Source of the DNA: Desulfuromonadales bacterium
GTDB lineage: Bacteria > Desulfobacterota > Desulfuromonadia > Geobacterales > Pseudopelobacteraceae
Assembly: GCA_016650295.1 (NCBI GenBank)
Contig: JAENWA010000032.1
Coordinates: forward strand, 87,393-151,392
Reading direction: 5' to 3'
DNA length: 64,000 bases
The notes under the pieces were generated by a model. The model worked only from the letters and a program-made list of their open reading frames with translations. It made no database searches and was not told where the DNA came from. Shown here one piece after another: positions 29,810 through 39,914 of this stretch. The stretch's first letter is position 1, and each line of letters starts with the position of its first letter. Position numbers and translations under genes: made by a program.

Positions 29810-30670
29810 GTGTCAGAAATAGATACAAACAGGGTTGACCCTTCCGCGTCATCTCCGGGCGCCATTCTCAAGCGTTGTCGTGAATACCACGATCTGTCGC
29901 TGGAGGAGGCCGAGGAGGCGACCAAGATCGGTGCAAACTATCTTAAAGCTCTTGAAGAAGACCAGGTCGGCCAATTTGCAAATCCGGCCTACCTCAAGGG
30001 TTTTTTGCGGATCTATGCCACCTATCTCGGCCTCAACCCTGATGACATGATCCGCTTGTATGACAAACTTGAGGCCTCCAGCAACGGGCGGGCCGGCCAC
30101 AAGAACAGCGCGGCCGACACCGTCGGCCAGGCCCCCCGCAAAAAGTTCCCGCTCCAGAAACTGGCCATGCCGGCCGTCCTCCTGGTGCTGATCCTTATTA
30201 CCTCAGCCATCGTCAACCGGTCACCCGCCCCTCCCGTTCGTCAAAATCCGCCGATACCTGCCCCGCTTTCGACACCAGTGTCAGTCGTACAGCAGAAACA
30301 TTCCTCGGCCAGACCGGTTCAGACGACTAAAAAAACGGATGAGGTCGTTGTCGAGCAGGCACAGGGTGACGCGTCTCCTGCAAAAACCGGAGCACAGAAG
30401 GCCTTAACTGAACATTCAAGGGGAGTCATTATTCGCCTGAAAGTCACACAAGGCGGGACACTGTCGGTCGCCATCGACGGTTCCGCATCGCAGGCATACG
30501 ACCTGGGCGTCGGTGACAGCATCGAGTGGAAAGCAGATCGCACGATCACCCTGGAACTGTCCAATGCCGGCGGGGTTGAAGCCGAACTGAACGGCCGGCA
30601 ACTGAAACCCTTTGGTCCGTCCGGCACACCAGCCAGTATCATTCTTGACTCCGAAGGAGTCAGGCAATAA
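29810..30670 (+). CDS. RodZ-like membrane protein with N-terminal helix-turn-helix
   Basis: A 286-residue protein starting at GTG. Residues 15-85 form the HTH_25 domain (LKRCREYHDLSLEEAEEATKIGANYLKALE) with the YLKGFLRIYATYLGL motif. One membrane span lies at about 117-133, then a Pro/Thr-rich linker and a C-terminal DUF4115 beta domain. The layout matches RodZ, which links MreB to the envelope. A pilF-like gene followed by a rodZ-like gene is a common arrangement in other bacteria. Confidence 0.85.
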   Translation: MSEIDTNRVDPSASSPGAILKRCREYHDLSLEEAEEATKIGANYLKALEEDQVGQFANPAYLKGFLRIYATYLGLNPDDMIRLYDKLEASSNGRAGHKNSAADTVGQAPRKKFPLQKLAMPAVLLVLILITSAIVNRSPAPPVRQNPPIPAPLSTPVSVVQQKHSSARPVQTTKKTDEVVVEQAQGDASPAKTGAQKALTEHSRGVIIRLKVTQGGTLSVAIDGSASQAYDLGVGDSIEWKADRTITLELSNAGGVEAELNGRQLKPFGPSGTPASIILDSEGVRQ

Positions 30671-30794
30671 GTTCTCCTCCATCAAGCTCCAGCAGAAAAC
30701 GGCCGCCCGATAAACACGATAAAAATATGTCTGCAGCTTGACACTGTTTCGCTCCGTGTTAGACTTTTTACTAAAGTCAGAGCAGGAGCACTTC

Positions 30795-31208
30795 GTGGCA
30801 AAAGTGATGAAACGAATTCTGGTGGTGGACGATGAGGAGAATGCCCGTATCGCCCTCTCCAAGATATTGACCCGCCAGGGGTACGATGTCGCTTCAGCCG
30901 GCAACGGCTATGAAGCACTCAATTATCTTCGGGGCAAAGAGGTGGAGCTGATCATAACCGATATCAACATGCCGGAAATGAACGGTATGGCCTTTCTGAG
31001 GGAGTTGAACCGCAGCTACCCGGCCAGCAACGTGATCATGATCACCGCCTATGGCGAGGTGGAGTCCTATATTGAGGCCATGAATCTGGGCGCCTTTGAA
31101 TATATCAATAAACCGGTCAAGCTCGAAGAGCTCAACAAGATCATCAATAAAATTTTCAAGCATACAGCAAATAGTCACCCTAAGGAGATTCGACATGAAA
31201 CCGTTTGA
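30795..31208 (+). CDS. Response regulator, receiver domain only
   Basis: A 137-residue CheY-like receiver: VDDEEN acidic pocket, phospho-acceptor Asp56 in IITDINMPEMNG, Thr in MITAYGE, and Lys in INKPVK. The start is the GTG at 30795, with AGGAG 6 bp upstream. The gene for a universal stress protein begins 14 bp before its end, and a receiver-histidine kinase follows, so these three probably form one signalling unit. Confidence 0.88.
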   Translation: MAKVMKRILVVDDEENARIALSKILTRQGYDVASAGNGYEALNYLRGKEVELIITDINMPEMNGMAFLRELNRSYPASNVIMITAYGEVESYIEAMNLGAFEYINKPVKLEELNKIINKIFKHTANSHPKEIRHETV

Positions 31209-31650
31209 AAAGATTCTGACCGCCATCGATTTCTCGGAAAGTTCCGACTTTGCCTTTGAGTATGCCTTGACGCTGGCCACGCAGTTCCAGGCCGAACTTA
31301 CCATCCTGCACGTCATCAACGAACCGGTTGATCTGAGAGGATTCTATGTCCCGCACATCTCGTTCGAACAATTGGAAAAAGAGATCGAAGAGGGTGCTGA
31401 AAAAATGATGGAGAAGTTTTGCCAGACAAAAATGGGTGATTTTACCAGCTATAAGACCGCCATAGTCACCGGTATTCCCTACGAAGAAATCATCAGAAAA
31501 GCAGAAGAGACCGGAGCTTCACTGGTCGTGCTTGGAACGCATGGCCGCACCGGGATCGATCATCTCATTTTCGGCAGTACCGCGGAACGCGTCGTCCGCA
31601 GTGCGGCCAGTCCCGTCCTCACAATTCGCATGCCCGGTACCGCAGCATAA
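31195..31650 (+). CDS. Universal stress protein (UspA family)
   Basis: A 151-residue UspA domain. It starts KILTAIDFSESSDFAFEYAL and has the ATP-binding signature GTHGRTGIDHLIFGSTAERVV. ATP-binding Usp proteins respond to starvation and stress. TAAGGAG sits 6 bp before the ATG, inside the preceding response regulator gene, which it overlaps by 14 bp. Confidence 0.9.
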   Translation: MKPFEKILTAIDFSESSDFAFEYALTLATQFQAELTILHVINEPVDLRGFYVPHISFEQLEKEIEEGAEKMMEKFCQTKMGDFTSYKTAIVTGIPYEEIIRKAEETGASLVVLGTHGRTGIDHLIFGSTAERVVRSAASPVLTIRMPGTAA

Positions 31651-31684
31651 ACGTCCGTATGCTTATCCCGCGAAACGGCACACC

Positions 31685-32872
31685 ATGACCGAAACCACAC
31701 AGCAGGCCGACAAGGCGACAATCGTCGTCATAGATGATGACGTCCATATTCTTGAACTGGCCGCCCTGGTCCTCTCGCGACGGGGTTACCAGGTATTCAC
31801 CGCTTCTACGGCACGCGCCGGCACGGAGATCATAGCGCAACGGCTGCCGGAACTGGTTCTGCTTGACTACATGATGCCCGGAACTGACGGGCTGACGGCT
31901 CTCCACGAAATTCGTACCCGCTTCCCGAATACCTATGTTGTCATGTTCACCGGGAAAGGCAGTGAGGAGATCGCGGTCGAACTGATGAAGGGCGGCGCTT
32001 CGGAATATATCCTCAAGCCTTTCAATAATCGGGATCTGGTCGATCGTCTGGACAATGTCCTGCGTATCCGCGAGATAGAGCTCCACAACAGGTCGCTCCA
32101 GCAGGAGCAGGTCCGTCTTCTCCAGGAGATAGACAACTGGAACCAGGATCTGCAGAAGAGGGTCCGCGAAAAGACCGACGCGCTTCAGAGGGCCCAGTCG
32201 GAGATAGCGCAGTCCGACAAGCTGGCGGCCATGGGGTATCTCTCTGCCGGCATGGCCCACGAAATCCGCAATCCGCTCAATTCGATCTCGCTCTTTATCC
32301 AGCTGATGCTTCAGAATACAACCGATCCGGAGCAGCTGGAATACCAGGGCAAAATCCTCAAGGAAATTGACCGGATCGACGCCATTATCCGCAAATTGCT
32401 GGATGCCTCCCGTCGTGCCCGCACCATTACGAACGATATTTCAATTGACCGCGTCATCGACAATGCCCTGGAGGTATTTTCTCCGCAGATCGAAACCGGC
32501 AAGATCAGAGTGACACGCAGCTACTGCGATTCTCTGCCTCCCATTAAAGCCGACGCAACAGAACTGGAACAGATTTTTACCAACCTGTTCCTTAACGCAC
32601 TGGATGAAATGCCCTCGGGCGGACAGCTTGACCTGCGGACCTGCGAAGAGAATGGTCGGGTGGTTGTCAGGGTCGCTGACAGCGGCGGCGTGATACCGGC
32701 CGAAACATTGGCCTGTATCTTTGACCCCTTTTTCAGTACCAAGGCGCGCGGTACCGGCATGGGACTGCCGGTAGTTCAGCGCATCGCACGCATTTATGAA
32801 GGAAATATCACCGTCGAGAAAACCTCGCCGGCCGGAACCGTTTTTCGTCTCGATTTTCCCGCATGCGTGTAA
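31685..32872 (+). CDS. Receiver-histidine kinase hybrid protein
   Basis: A 395-residue soluble protein. An N-terminal receiver has phospho-acceptor Asp61 ([11 protein letters not shown]). A coiled coil follows, then HisKA with His192 in [12 protein letters not shown], and HATPase with [14 protein letters not shown] and [12 protein letters not shown]. No membrane span is present. It may transfer phosphate to the single-domain receiver two genes upstream, which is inference. The start codon lacks a strong Shine-Dalgarno sequence. Confidence 0.9.
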   Translation: MTETTQQADKATIVVIDDDVHILELAALVLSRRGYQVFTASTARAGTEIIAQRLPELVLLDYMMPGTDGLTALHEIRTRFPNTYVVMFTGKGSEEIAVELMKGGASEYILKPFNNRDLVDRLDNVLRIREIELHNRSLQQEQVRLLQEIDNWNQDLQKRVREKTDALQRAQSEIAQSDKLAAMGYLSAGMAHEIRNPLNSISLFIQLMLQNTTDPEQLEYQGKILKEIDRIDAIIRKLLDASRRARTITNDISIDRVIDNALEVFSPQIETGKIRVTRSYCDSLPPIKADATELEQIFTNLFLNALDEMPSGGQLDLRTCEENGRVVVRVADSGGVIPAETLACIFDPFFSTKARGTGMGLPVVQRIARIYEGNITVEKTSPAGTVFRLDFPACV

Positions 32873-33208
32873 TTTTATTTTGTCAGATTACGGCGCCTGA
32901 CGGCAAATCCCCCCTAACCCCCTTTTGAAAAGGTGAGATTGTAAGCCTTCCGCAGACCAACCGCTTCGCTCCATCCGGATATTTTTTTTGTAACCTTTCT
33001 AACTCGCCGTGCCGCATAATATTTTCTGATTGTCTGCAACACACACGTCGTAATCTGAAATAAGTCCCCTGTCCTTGACAAACGCCGATCCTCTATGGCA
33101 TTTTTATCTGATTTCCCAAGCTTATCCCCAGATACAATTTCGATGCTGCATCACTATAACGCTACTCGCCGGTCTTGCGACCGGCAACACTGCTACGAAG
33201 GGATTGCA
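32873..33208. other. 336-bp intergenic leader before the aldehyde oxidoreductase
   Basis: No gene, riboswitch or terminator recognised. A stretch of C-rich then T-rich sequence near 32900-32990 has no clear fold. The reading frame of the oxidoreductase extends upstream to 33095 but has no ribosome site or homology there. Confidence 0.5.
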
Positions 33209-35392
33209 ATGAACTACAGCAAAACGAAGCTCCAGCACGGATATGCCAACCAGATTCTGACAATCGATGTTACCAGTCGCAGTTGTGCCACCCCGGCGCT
33301 CGACCCGCAGGTCAGGGATTTTTTCCTGGGTGGCCGCGGCCTGGGCCTGTATCTGCTGCACCAAGGCATTACCTCGCAGACACGGGCCAGTGACCCGGAA
33401 AACCCGCTGATCCTGGCTAACGGTCCCTTGGGAGGCATTCCCCAGTTTCCCGGCACCGCCAAGGCAATGGCTATTTCGCTCTCGCCCCTGACCGGCATTG
33501 CCGGAGTTTCCAACTTCGGCGGTTATTTCGGAGCCTTTCTCAAGTACGCCGGCTTTGATGCCCTACAGATCACCGGCAAGGCCGACGACAACATCATGAT
33601 CGTTATCGACGGCATCAAAAACGAGGTCACGATCACCGATATCCCGGCTACGGATCAGGTTTTTGATATGGAGCAGGAGATCATCGCTCGTTTCACCGCC
33701 GCCGGTCACGACAAGCGCCACCTGGCCTTCATGACCACCGGCAAGGGGGCTGCCACCACCCGCTTCGGCTGCATCAACAGCCATTACTACGATGTCACCA
33801 AGCCGGCCCAGGACGGCAGCAAGGGGGTCTGGCGCACCAAGCAGGCCGGTCGGACCGGCCTCGGCACGGTCATGATCAACAAGAATATTCGTGCCATTGT
33901 GGTGCTGGCCGACTATCCCCACGGGGAAAACCCTTACGGCGCTGCTGACTGGGAAAAGGCCAAACAGGCCGGCAAACGGCTTCACTCGGTGGTCAAGGAG
34001 GTCGATCCCACTCACCTCAAGATGGCCCGCAAGGGGAGCGCCGGGTTGATCCCCTTCATGAACAAACACGAATACCAGTCCCTGCCGGTCAACAACTACC
34101 AGGCCGGCTGCGACCCGCGCGCCGACCAGATCTCCGGCAAGTTTTACGCCGAACACCTCTTCGAGCATCGCGGCATGGATGGATGCTTTCCCGGCTGCAA
34201 CCTGATGTGCACCAAGGGGGGCTGGGTCACGCTGAAGACCGGTAATCACGCCGGGAAGAAGGTCTGGGTGGACGGTCCGGAATACGAGACCGCCGCAGGG
34301 TTCGGCTCCAACATCGGAGTCTGGGATGCGGAGTTCATCATGGAGGCCAACTGGCACTGTGACAACTACGGCATCGACACCATTACCTCCTGCGTGCTGA
34401 TCTCGTTCCTGATGGAGTGTTTCCAGCGCGGCTTCCTGACAAAAGACGAGGCCGACGGTCTGGAGCTGACCTTCGGCAACGCTGATGCGGCCATGACCTT
34501 CCTGCACCGCATCGCCCTGGGCGAGGGCGAGTTGGCCCGCACCGCTGGCAGCGGCATGAGTGCCGTTGTTGATCGGGTCGTGGAGGGCTACAAAGTACGG
34601 ACCGGCATCGATGCCCGCCTGGAACTGGAGCGCTTCGCCATGCAGACCAAGGGGCTGCCCTTCTCCCTGTACCGCACCCACCGTTCGCTCTCCATGCAGG
34701 GCTCCTATGCCGCAGCCAGCGACATCGGTGCGCACCACGCCGCGGCCTGGCTGATCAAGGTCGATCTGCTGGGGGCCTTCCCGACCTTCGAGGACAAGGC
34801 CAAGGCGCTGATGACCTATCCGCGGGTACGGCTGGGCAACGACAATCTGGGGTTGTGCAAACTTCCTTGGGTGGATGTATTCAACCCCGAATCGGCCCTC
34901 AAGCTGGGCACGGATGTCCACATCAATCCGGCCTCGCAGGAGATCTATGCCGATTTTTATAACGCCATGCTCGGCACGGATCTGACCTGGCAGGAGATCT
35001 TTGCCCAGACCGATCGTGATATCAACCTGCAGCGGGTCATGAACGTGATGCGCTTCGGCAGGCAGACCGCGCAGAAGGACTGGATTCCGGAGCGCGCCAT
35101 CGGGCCGACCGAGGATGCCCTCTATGACACGGAAGCCGAGTACAACGACGTCCAGCTGGCCAGGATTCTGGCAAAGCCGCTGACCGAGATACAGGCCATG
35201 CCGACCGCCGGGAAACGTAAAATTCTGATGGATGAGCGGGTGGCTGACCTGAAGAAGCTGGTCAAGGTCTACTACGAAGAACGCGGCTGGAACGAGTCCG
35301 GCATCCCGACCGTGGCCACCCTGCAGGGGCTGGGTGTCTGGGGCTTCCTGACCGACGAGGCCCGGGCGCGGATCACGGAATTGGAAGCTTGA
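33209..35392 (+). CDS. aor: Aldehyde:ferredoxin oxidoreductase (tungsten/molybdenum)
   Basis: A 727-residue enzyme of the AOR family, which oxidises aldehydes to acids with ferredoxin as electron acceptor using a tungsto- or molybdopterin and a [4Fe-4S] cluster. The N-terminal domain has FFLGGRGLGLYLL, NPLILANGPLGG and GVSNFGGYFGAFLKYAG. A cysteine cluster DGCFPGCNLMCTK lies near residue 330, followed by DGPEYETAAGFGSNIGVWD. Later blocks include DTITSCVLISFLMEC. The start at 33209 begins the homologous region. A terminator follows. Confidence 0.9.
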   Translation: MNYSKTKLQHGYANQILTIDVTSRSCATPALDPQVRDFFLGGRGLGLYLLHQGITSQTRASDPENPLILANGPLGGIPQFPGTAKAMAISLSPLTGIAGVSNFGGYFGAFLKYAGFDALQITGKADDNIMIVIDGIKNEVTITDIPATDQVFDMEQEIIARFTAAGHDKRHLAFMTTGKGAATTRFGCINSHYYDVTKPAQDGSKGVWRTKQAGRTGLGTVMINKNIRAIVVLADYPHGENPYGAADWEKAKQAGKRLHSVVKEVDPTHLKMARKGSAGLIPFMNKHEYQSLPVNNYQAGCDPRADQISGKFYAEHLFEHRGMDGCFPGCNLMCTKGGWVTLKTGNHAGKKVWVDGPEYETAAGFGSNIGVWDAEFIMEANWHCDNYGIDTITSCVLISFLMECFQRGFLTKDEADGLELTFGNADAAMTFLHRIALGEGELARTAGSGMSAVVDRVVEGYKVRTGIDARLELERFAMQTKGLPFSLYRTHRSLSMQGSYAAASDIGAHHAAAWLIKVDLLGAFPTFEDKAKALMTYPRVRLGNDNLGLCKLPWVDVFNPESALKLGTDVHINPASQEIYADFYNAMLGTDLTWQEIFAQTDRDINLQRVMNVMRFGRQTAQKDWIPERAIGPTEDALYDTEAEYNDVQLARILAKPLTEIQAMPTAGKRKILMDERVADLKKLVKVYYEERGWNESGIPTVATLQGLGVWGFLTDEARARITELEA

Positions 35393-35420
35393 GGAAGTAG
35401 GACCACAGACAGTAGTGCAG

Positions 35421-35458
35421 GCGGGTTTGGGAATGATTCTCGAACCCGCTTTTGTTTT
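35421..35458 (+). terminator. Intrinsic terminator of the aldehyde oxidoreductase gene
   Basis: Stem GCGGGTT / AACCCGC with an inner partial pairing and a T-rich tail (TTTTGTTTTT), 28 bp past the stop codon. Confidence 0.75.
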
Positions 35459-35577
35459 TAGTTGACAGCCGGTGCCGGCTCTTGAATATAGAGTGCATAT
35501 GCAATATCTGGTGGCGAACGATCAAAATCAAAACATCTCTGTTCAAAGAAGACGGAAAAATCGCGGAGAGAGCATAC

Positions 35578-36777
35578 ATGGGTCTGTTGCAAGGAATCTC
35601 CGGCAATGTGCTGATTCTGGGGATGGTAAGTTTTCTGACCGATGTCTCCAGCGAGATGATCTACCCGCTCCTGCCGTTGTTCGTGGCAACCCTGCCGGGT
35701 GGTAGCGCGGCCTTCCTGGGGTTGATCGAGGGGGCGGCCGAGACGACGGCGTCACTGCTCAAACTGCTGTCCGGCACCTGGTCGGATCGGACCGGCAACC
35801 GCAAGGGGCTGGTGCTGGCCGGTTATGGGCTATCCTCGATTGCCCGGCCGCTGATAGCATTGGCTGTCTCACCACTGGGGGTGCTGCTGGTTCGCATGAG
35901 TGACCGGGTCGGCAAGGGGGTGCGCACCTCGCCGCGCGATGCACTGATCGCCGATTCGAGTCCGTCTGACGGACACGGTAAAGCCTTCGGGTTTCACCGT
36001 TCCATGGATCACGCCGGTGCAGTGGTCGGACCGCTGCTGGCTACCGCCGCCCTGTATTTCTGGGTCAACGACCTGCGCACGGTCTTCTGGTTGGCAGGCA
36101 TCCCCGGCATCCTGGCGGTGATTCTGATCATCCTCAAGGTGCGTGAGGTCCCTCGCGAGCCCTCCCCGCTTGCCACTGCCCGAAAACTGCTGCCGGGGTC
36201 GTTGCCCCGCGGTCCGATCCGTGGTTACCTGGCGATTCTGTTGATCTTTACCCTGGGTAATTCCTCGGACGCTTTTCTGCTGCTCAAGGCCAGTCAGGCC
36301 GGCATGTCGGCCTCGCGGGTGGCGCTGCTATGGACCTCCTTCCATGTAGTCAAGATGCTGGCGACCATGCCGTTCGGCGCCTTCTCCGACCGGATCGGTC
36401 GCAAAAGAGTCATCATCTGCGGCTGGGGGGTCTATGCACTGGCCTATGCCGGTTTTGCCCTGGCCGACAGCCAGTGGCAGATCTGGTGCGTGTTCCTGTT
36501 CTATGGGATCTTCTACGGGTTAACCGAAGGGGTCGAGAAGGCCTTGGTGGCTGATTTGGCCCTGGTCGGGCAGAGCGGGACAGCCTTCGGCTGGTACAAC
36601 CTGGCCATCGGGGTGGGGGCCTTGCCGGCCAGTCTGATCTTCGGGGCGATCTGGACCTGGGCCAGTCCTGCGGCGGCCTTCACGTTCGGCGCCGGTCTGG
36701 CGGCGGTCGCGGCCCTGCTGCTGACCATGTTGCCGGTGCCAACCAATACCGCCGCACAGGAAATTCAACATGCCTGA
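35578..36777 (+). CDS. Major facilitator superfamily transporter
   Basis: A 399-residue inner-membrane protein with about twelve hydrophobic segments and MFS signatures: FLTDVSSEMIYPLLPLF in span 1, LSGTWSDRTGNRKGLVLAG in loop 2-3, and FGAFSDRIGRKRVIICG in loop 8-9. The substrate is not predictable. GGAGAG precedes the ATG at 35578. Its end overlaps the tag gene by 8 bp. Confidence 0.87.
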   Translation: MGLLQGISGNVLILGMVSFLTDVSSEMIYPLLPLFVATLPGGSAAFLGLIEGAAETTASLLKLLSGTWSDRTGNRKGLVLAGYGLSSIARPLIALAVSPLGVLLVRMSDRVGKGVRTSPRDALIADSSPSDGHGKAFGFHRSMDHAGAVVGPLLATAALYFWVNDLRTVFWLAGIPGILAVILIILKVREVPREPSPLATARKLLPGSLPRGPIRGYLAILLIFTLGNSSDAFLLLKASQAGMSASRVALLWTSFHVVKMLATMPFGAFSDRIGRKRVIICGWGVYALAYAGFALADSQWQIWCVFLFYGIFYGLTEGVEKALVADLALVGQSGTAFGWYNLAIGVGALPASLIFGAIWTWASPAAAFTFGAGLAAVAALLLTMLPVPTNTAAQEIQHA

Positions 36778-37357
36778 TCAGACAGCTGAATCGTTTGTCC
36801 GTTGCCCCTGGTGCGGCAGCGATCCGCTCTATATGGCCTATCACGACCGGGAGTGGGGCGTGCCGCTGCATGATGAGCGGCGACTGTTCGAGATGCTGAC
36901 CCTGGAGGGGGCCCAGGCCGGGTTGTCCTGGCTGACGATCCTGCGTAAGCGGGAGGGCTACTGCCGGGCCTTTGCCGGATTCGATCCGCAACAGGTGGCA
37001 CTCTTCAACGATGCCGATGTGGCCCGGCTGCTGGCCGATCCCGGCATTGTCCGCAACCGGCTCAAGGTCGCTTCTGCGATCTCAAATGCCCGCGCCGTGC
37101 TGGAGGTGCAGGCCCGTTACGGCAGCCTGGATGCATTCCTGTGGCGGTTTGTCGATGGAGTGCCGATCCGCAACAGCTGGAAGATCCTGGCCGAGATCCC
37201 GGCCTCCACCCCGTTGTCGGACAGGATCAGCAAGGAACTGAAACGTCACGGCTTCCGCTTTGTCGGCTCGACCATCTGTTATGCCCACATGCAGGCCACC
37301 GGCATGGTCAATGACCATCTGACGGGTTGTTTCCGGTATGCTGAAATTAATGCATAA
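36770..37357 (+). CDS. tag: DNA-3-methyladenine glycosylase I
   Basis: A 195-residue base-excision repair enzyme removing 3-methyladenine. It shows the zinc site residues in CPWCGSDPLYMAYHDREWG, FEMLTLEGAQAGLSWLTIL and a C-terminal FVGSTICYAHMQATGMVNDH with conserved His and Cys. Length fits the family. It overlaps the MFS gene and precedes a radical SAM gene by 53 bp. Confidence 0.94.
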   Translation: MPDQTAESFVRCPWCGSDPLYMAYHDREWGVPLHDERRLFEMLTLEGAQAGLSWLTILRKREGYCRAFAGFDPQQVALFNDADVARLLADPGIVRNRLKVASAISNARAVLEVQARYGSLDAFLWRFVDGVPIRNSWKILAEIPASTPLSDRISKELKRHGFRFVGSTICYAHMQATGMVNDHLTGCFRYAEINA

Positions 37358-37410
37358 TCCGGTTTGACTCTGCACAACAGGACACGCTTTAGCATATCAA
37401 AGGGGAATTG

Positions 37411-38637
37411 ATGAACACGGATGACCACCAGAATATACTGATTGACGCCAACCGCCGGGAATACGGCCGCCACTATGATTTCCTGCAATTTCCGACGCCG
37501 GAGCAGGCGGCGGCAGCGCAGACCGAGCGAGACGGGCTGCTGGCCTGGCTGCGGGAACATGCCGAGTTCGGCTGCAGCGATACCAAGGTCGATTGTCGCC
37601 GGCTTTCGCCCGGCTGCCGGACCTGTGCGCTTGGCGGCTGGTCGTGCCTGTTCATCAACGGCCGCTGCAACGCCACCTGCTTTTATTGTCCCACCCCGCA
37701 GGACGAGACCGGCGATCCGCTGACCAACGGCATCCCCTTTGCGACCCCCGAGGATTATGCCGAGTATGTGGCCCTGTTCGGGTTCAGCGGGGCCAGCATC
37801 AGCGGGGGGGAGCCGCTCCTGACCCCGGACCGGACCCTTGCGTATCTGGACGCCGTTCGGCGGCGCTGCGGTGATGCGGTTCATCTCTGGATGTACACCA
37901 ACGGCACGCTGCTGACCGGAGAGATGGCCGGAGATCTGCGCGCGGCCGGTCTGGACGAGATCCGTTTCGACATCGGTGCGACCAACTATGACCTTACCAA
38001 GCTTCGTCTGGCGGTTGGCGTGATTCCGACGGTGACGGTTGAAATTCCGACCGTCCCGGAAGAAGAGAGGCTGTTGCGGGAGAAACTGGTCGAGATGGCC
38101 GCAGCCGGGGTTCAACATCTGAATCTGCACCAACTGCGCCTGACTCCCCACAATTTCCGGCACCTGGCCGGCCGGGACTACACCTTTGTACATGGCGAGA
38201 AGGTGACGGTGCTGGAGTCGGAACTCAGCGCCCTGCGGCTGGTACGCTATGGGATAGAAAAGGGGATTGATCTGCCGGTCAATTACTGTTCCTTCCCCTA
38301 TAAACGGCGCTTTCAGCATGCGGCCGCCCGTCGCCGAGGGATTCCGTTTATCCAGGGCGAAGGCGAATCCGTCACGGAAGCCGGTTATCTGCGGGTGATC
38401 AGCAAAGCGAGTGTGCAGTATTTCGAGGCGGTTACCCTGCCGGCCGGCAGCAATCGTTCAGAGGCGGTCGAGATCCCGCTCCCCTCGGGACGCCGGATCG
38501 TTGTGGAAAAACGCCCGGTTTCTCCGCTGATACCCGTGGATTCATTGCTCTTTACCGATTTTACCCCGCAAACACCTCTGCCGGAGGAAGTGTGCCGGTT
38601 TGAACGGATCCCGGTCGGCCTGGCTGATTATTTCTGA
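37411..38637 (+). CDS. Radical SAM protein with extra cysteine clusters
   Basis: A 408-residue protein. The radical SAM motif CNATCFYC (CxxxCxxC) binds the SAM cluster, and GGEPLLTPDRTL follows. Upstream lies a second Cys-rich segment (CSDTKVDCRRLSPGCRTCALGGWSC) that could hold another iron-sulphur cluster. The C-terminus is a non-catalytic extension. The reaction is unknown. ATG at 37411 with AGGGGA upstream; a TTG immediately before is not needed. Confidence 0.85.
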   Translation: MNTDDHQNILIDANRREYGRHYDFLQFPTPEQAAAAQTERDGLLAWLREHAEFGCSDTKVDCRRLSPGCRTCALGGWSCLFINGRCNATCFYCPTPQDETGDPLTNGIPFATPEDYAEYVALFGFSGASISGGEPLLTPDRTLAYLDAVRRRCGDAVHLWMYTNGTLLTGEMAGDLRAAGLDEIRFDIGATNYDLTKLRLAVGVIPTVTVEIPTVPEEERLLREKLVEMAAAGVQHLNLHQLRLTPHNFRHLAGRDYTFVHGEKVTVLESELSALRLVRYGIEKGIDLPVNYCSFPYKRRFQHAAARRRGIPFIQGEGESVTEAGYLRVISKASVQYFEAVTLPAGSNRSEAVEIPLPSGRRIVVEKRPVSPLIPVDSLLFTDFTPQTPLPEEVCRFERIPVGLADYF

Positions 38638-38744
38638 AATATACTCGGCCGATGATCCGGTGACCCTTCAGCCGAAATCCCGCTCTTTGCAGCACAGTTC
38701 ATTAAGGTTTGCGAGCGCGAATGCCAATGAAAAAATAATCCTTT

Positions 38745-38781
38745 AATAAAAGCCCCCGGCGGTTTGCCGGGGGCTTTTATT
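38745..38781. terminator. Strong bidirectional terminator
   Basis: A perfect 16-bp stem (AATAAAAGCCCCCGGC and complement, loop 5) between the convergent radical SAM gene and cytochrome gene, with T-rich flanks on both strands. Confidence 0.92.
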
Positions 38782-38805
38782 CATGCAATTACCTGCACCG
38801 TCTGA

Positions 38806-39687
38806 CTACTTGTTTGGCTGCGTCTTCATGTTCGGCAGGTCGTGGACGTCGATATGGCAGGTGAGACAGTTCGGGAACTTGTCGAGGAATGCCTGTTTGT
38901 GCGGCTTGCCGTGACAGTCGGTACACTGCGGAATATAGCGGTGTTTGTCCTTGTGGCATGTTACGCAGGCCAGCGCCCTGTGCTTGCTGGTATTGTTTGT
39001 CAGTTTGCTGAATACCTTGGCATGGCAGGAGCCGCAGGTGCTCGAAGGCACATCCTTGGCAAGCGGGATCTGCAGCGGCCGGTGAACCTGATGACATTGA
39101 GTGCAGCTTGCCAATGTCAGCCCTTCGGTATGTGACTTGTGACAGGTGAAGCAGGAAGGTTTGAAGCCATGCGAGGTATGGCAGGTGCTGCAGGCAACCT
39201 TGGAGTGTTTGCTCGGGAACTTAACCAGTTGCTCACGTACGGAACCGTGGCAATCGAAGCATGCGTTTACAAGTTGGGCCGTTGCCGCAATTTTGCGCGG
39301 CGTATGAGGATTGGCATGGCAGGCACTGCAGTCGGTGATTTTTGGTCCATGCGGCACTTCATGGCAGGAGGCGCACTTGGGCATGATGGCATCATAATTT
39401 GCCTTGCGCGGGTTGTACTCATGAAATTGTTTATGACAATTCTGGCAGGCAAATTGATGCCTACCGCCGCTATCCTTGAGGTTTTGGTATGGATTGACAT
39501 GGCATTGGGCGCATTGGGCCGCCGTGAGCGGTTGTGGTGTGCCGGCATACTGCTCCGGAGCAGGCGTAATCGTAACGGTGGCAATCTTTTTCCCCTGAGT
39601 AGCTGCAAAGGAAACTCCCGTGAGCGCCAAAGCAACTACCACACCTGACACAAGCCTCTTGAATGTGATTCGTTTTGAAATTCTCAT
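38806..39687 (-). CDS. Periplasmic dodecahaem cytochrome c
   Basis: A 293-residue protein with a signal peptide (VVVALALTGVSFA) and twelve CxxCH sites: CAQCH, CQNCH, CASCH, CSACH, CFDCH, CSTCH, CFTCH, CTQCH, CGSCH, CVTCH, CTDCH and CLTCH. With about 270 mature residues the haem density is roughly one per 22 residues, typical of electron-wire cytochromes in metal reducers. It probably carries electrons across the periplasm. It is monocistronic with AGAGGGA before the start. Confidence 0.92.
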   Translation of the reverse strand: MRISKRITFKRLVSGVVVALALTGVSFAATQGKKIATVTITPAPEQYAGTPQPLTAAQCAQCHVNPYQNLKDSGGRHQFACQNCHKQFHEYNPRKANYDAIMPKCASCHEVPHGPKITDCSACHANPHTPRKIAATAQLVNACFDCHGSVREQLVKFPSKHSKVACSTCHTSHGFKPSCFTCHKSHTEGLTLASCTQCHQVHRPLQIPLAKDVPSSTCGSCHAKVFSKLTNNTSKHRALACVTCHKDKHRYIPQCTDCHGKPHKQAFLDKFPNCLTCHIDVHDLPNMKTQPNK

Positions 39688-39914
39688 GTTCCCTCTTTTT
39701 AATCAGAAATACCGCGAGTGCGGTTAATTGCTTAAAAGTATATAATTTTATGGTTGGGTATACTACTTCATGAGAGATAAAAATGTCAACCCGGACGACA
39801 AAGCCGCCAACGCCCTGAATTTACCACGTGAAACACCGACCCGCCGTCACTCGCGGTACCGGCAGCAGCACCTCATTCAATTCTGTCTGCCGATGATCTG
39901 TCACGTGGCGACTT

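Noticed and set aside
33563..34921. 452-codon minus-strand frame opposite the aldehyde oxidoreductase
   Set aside because: Antisense shadow caused by GC-rich codon use.
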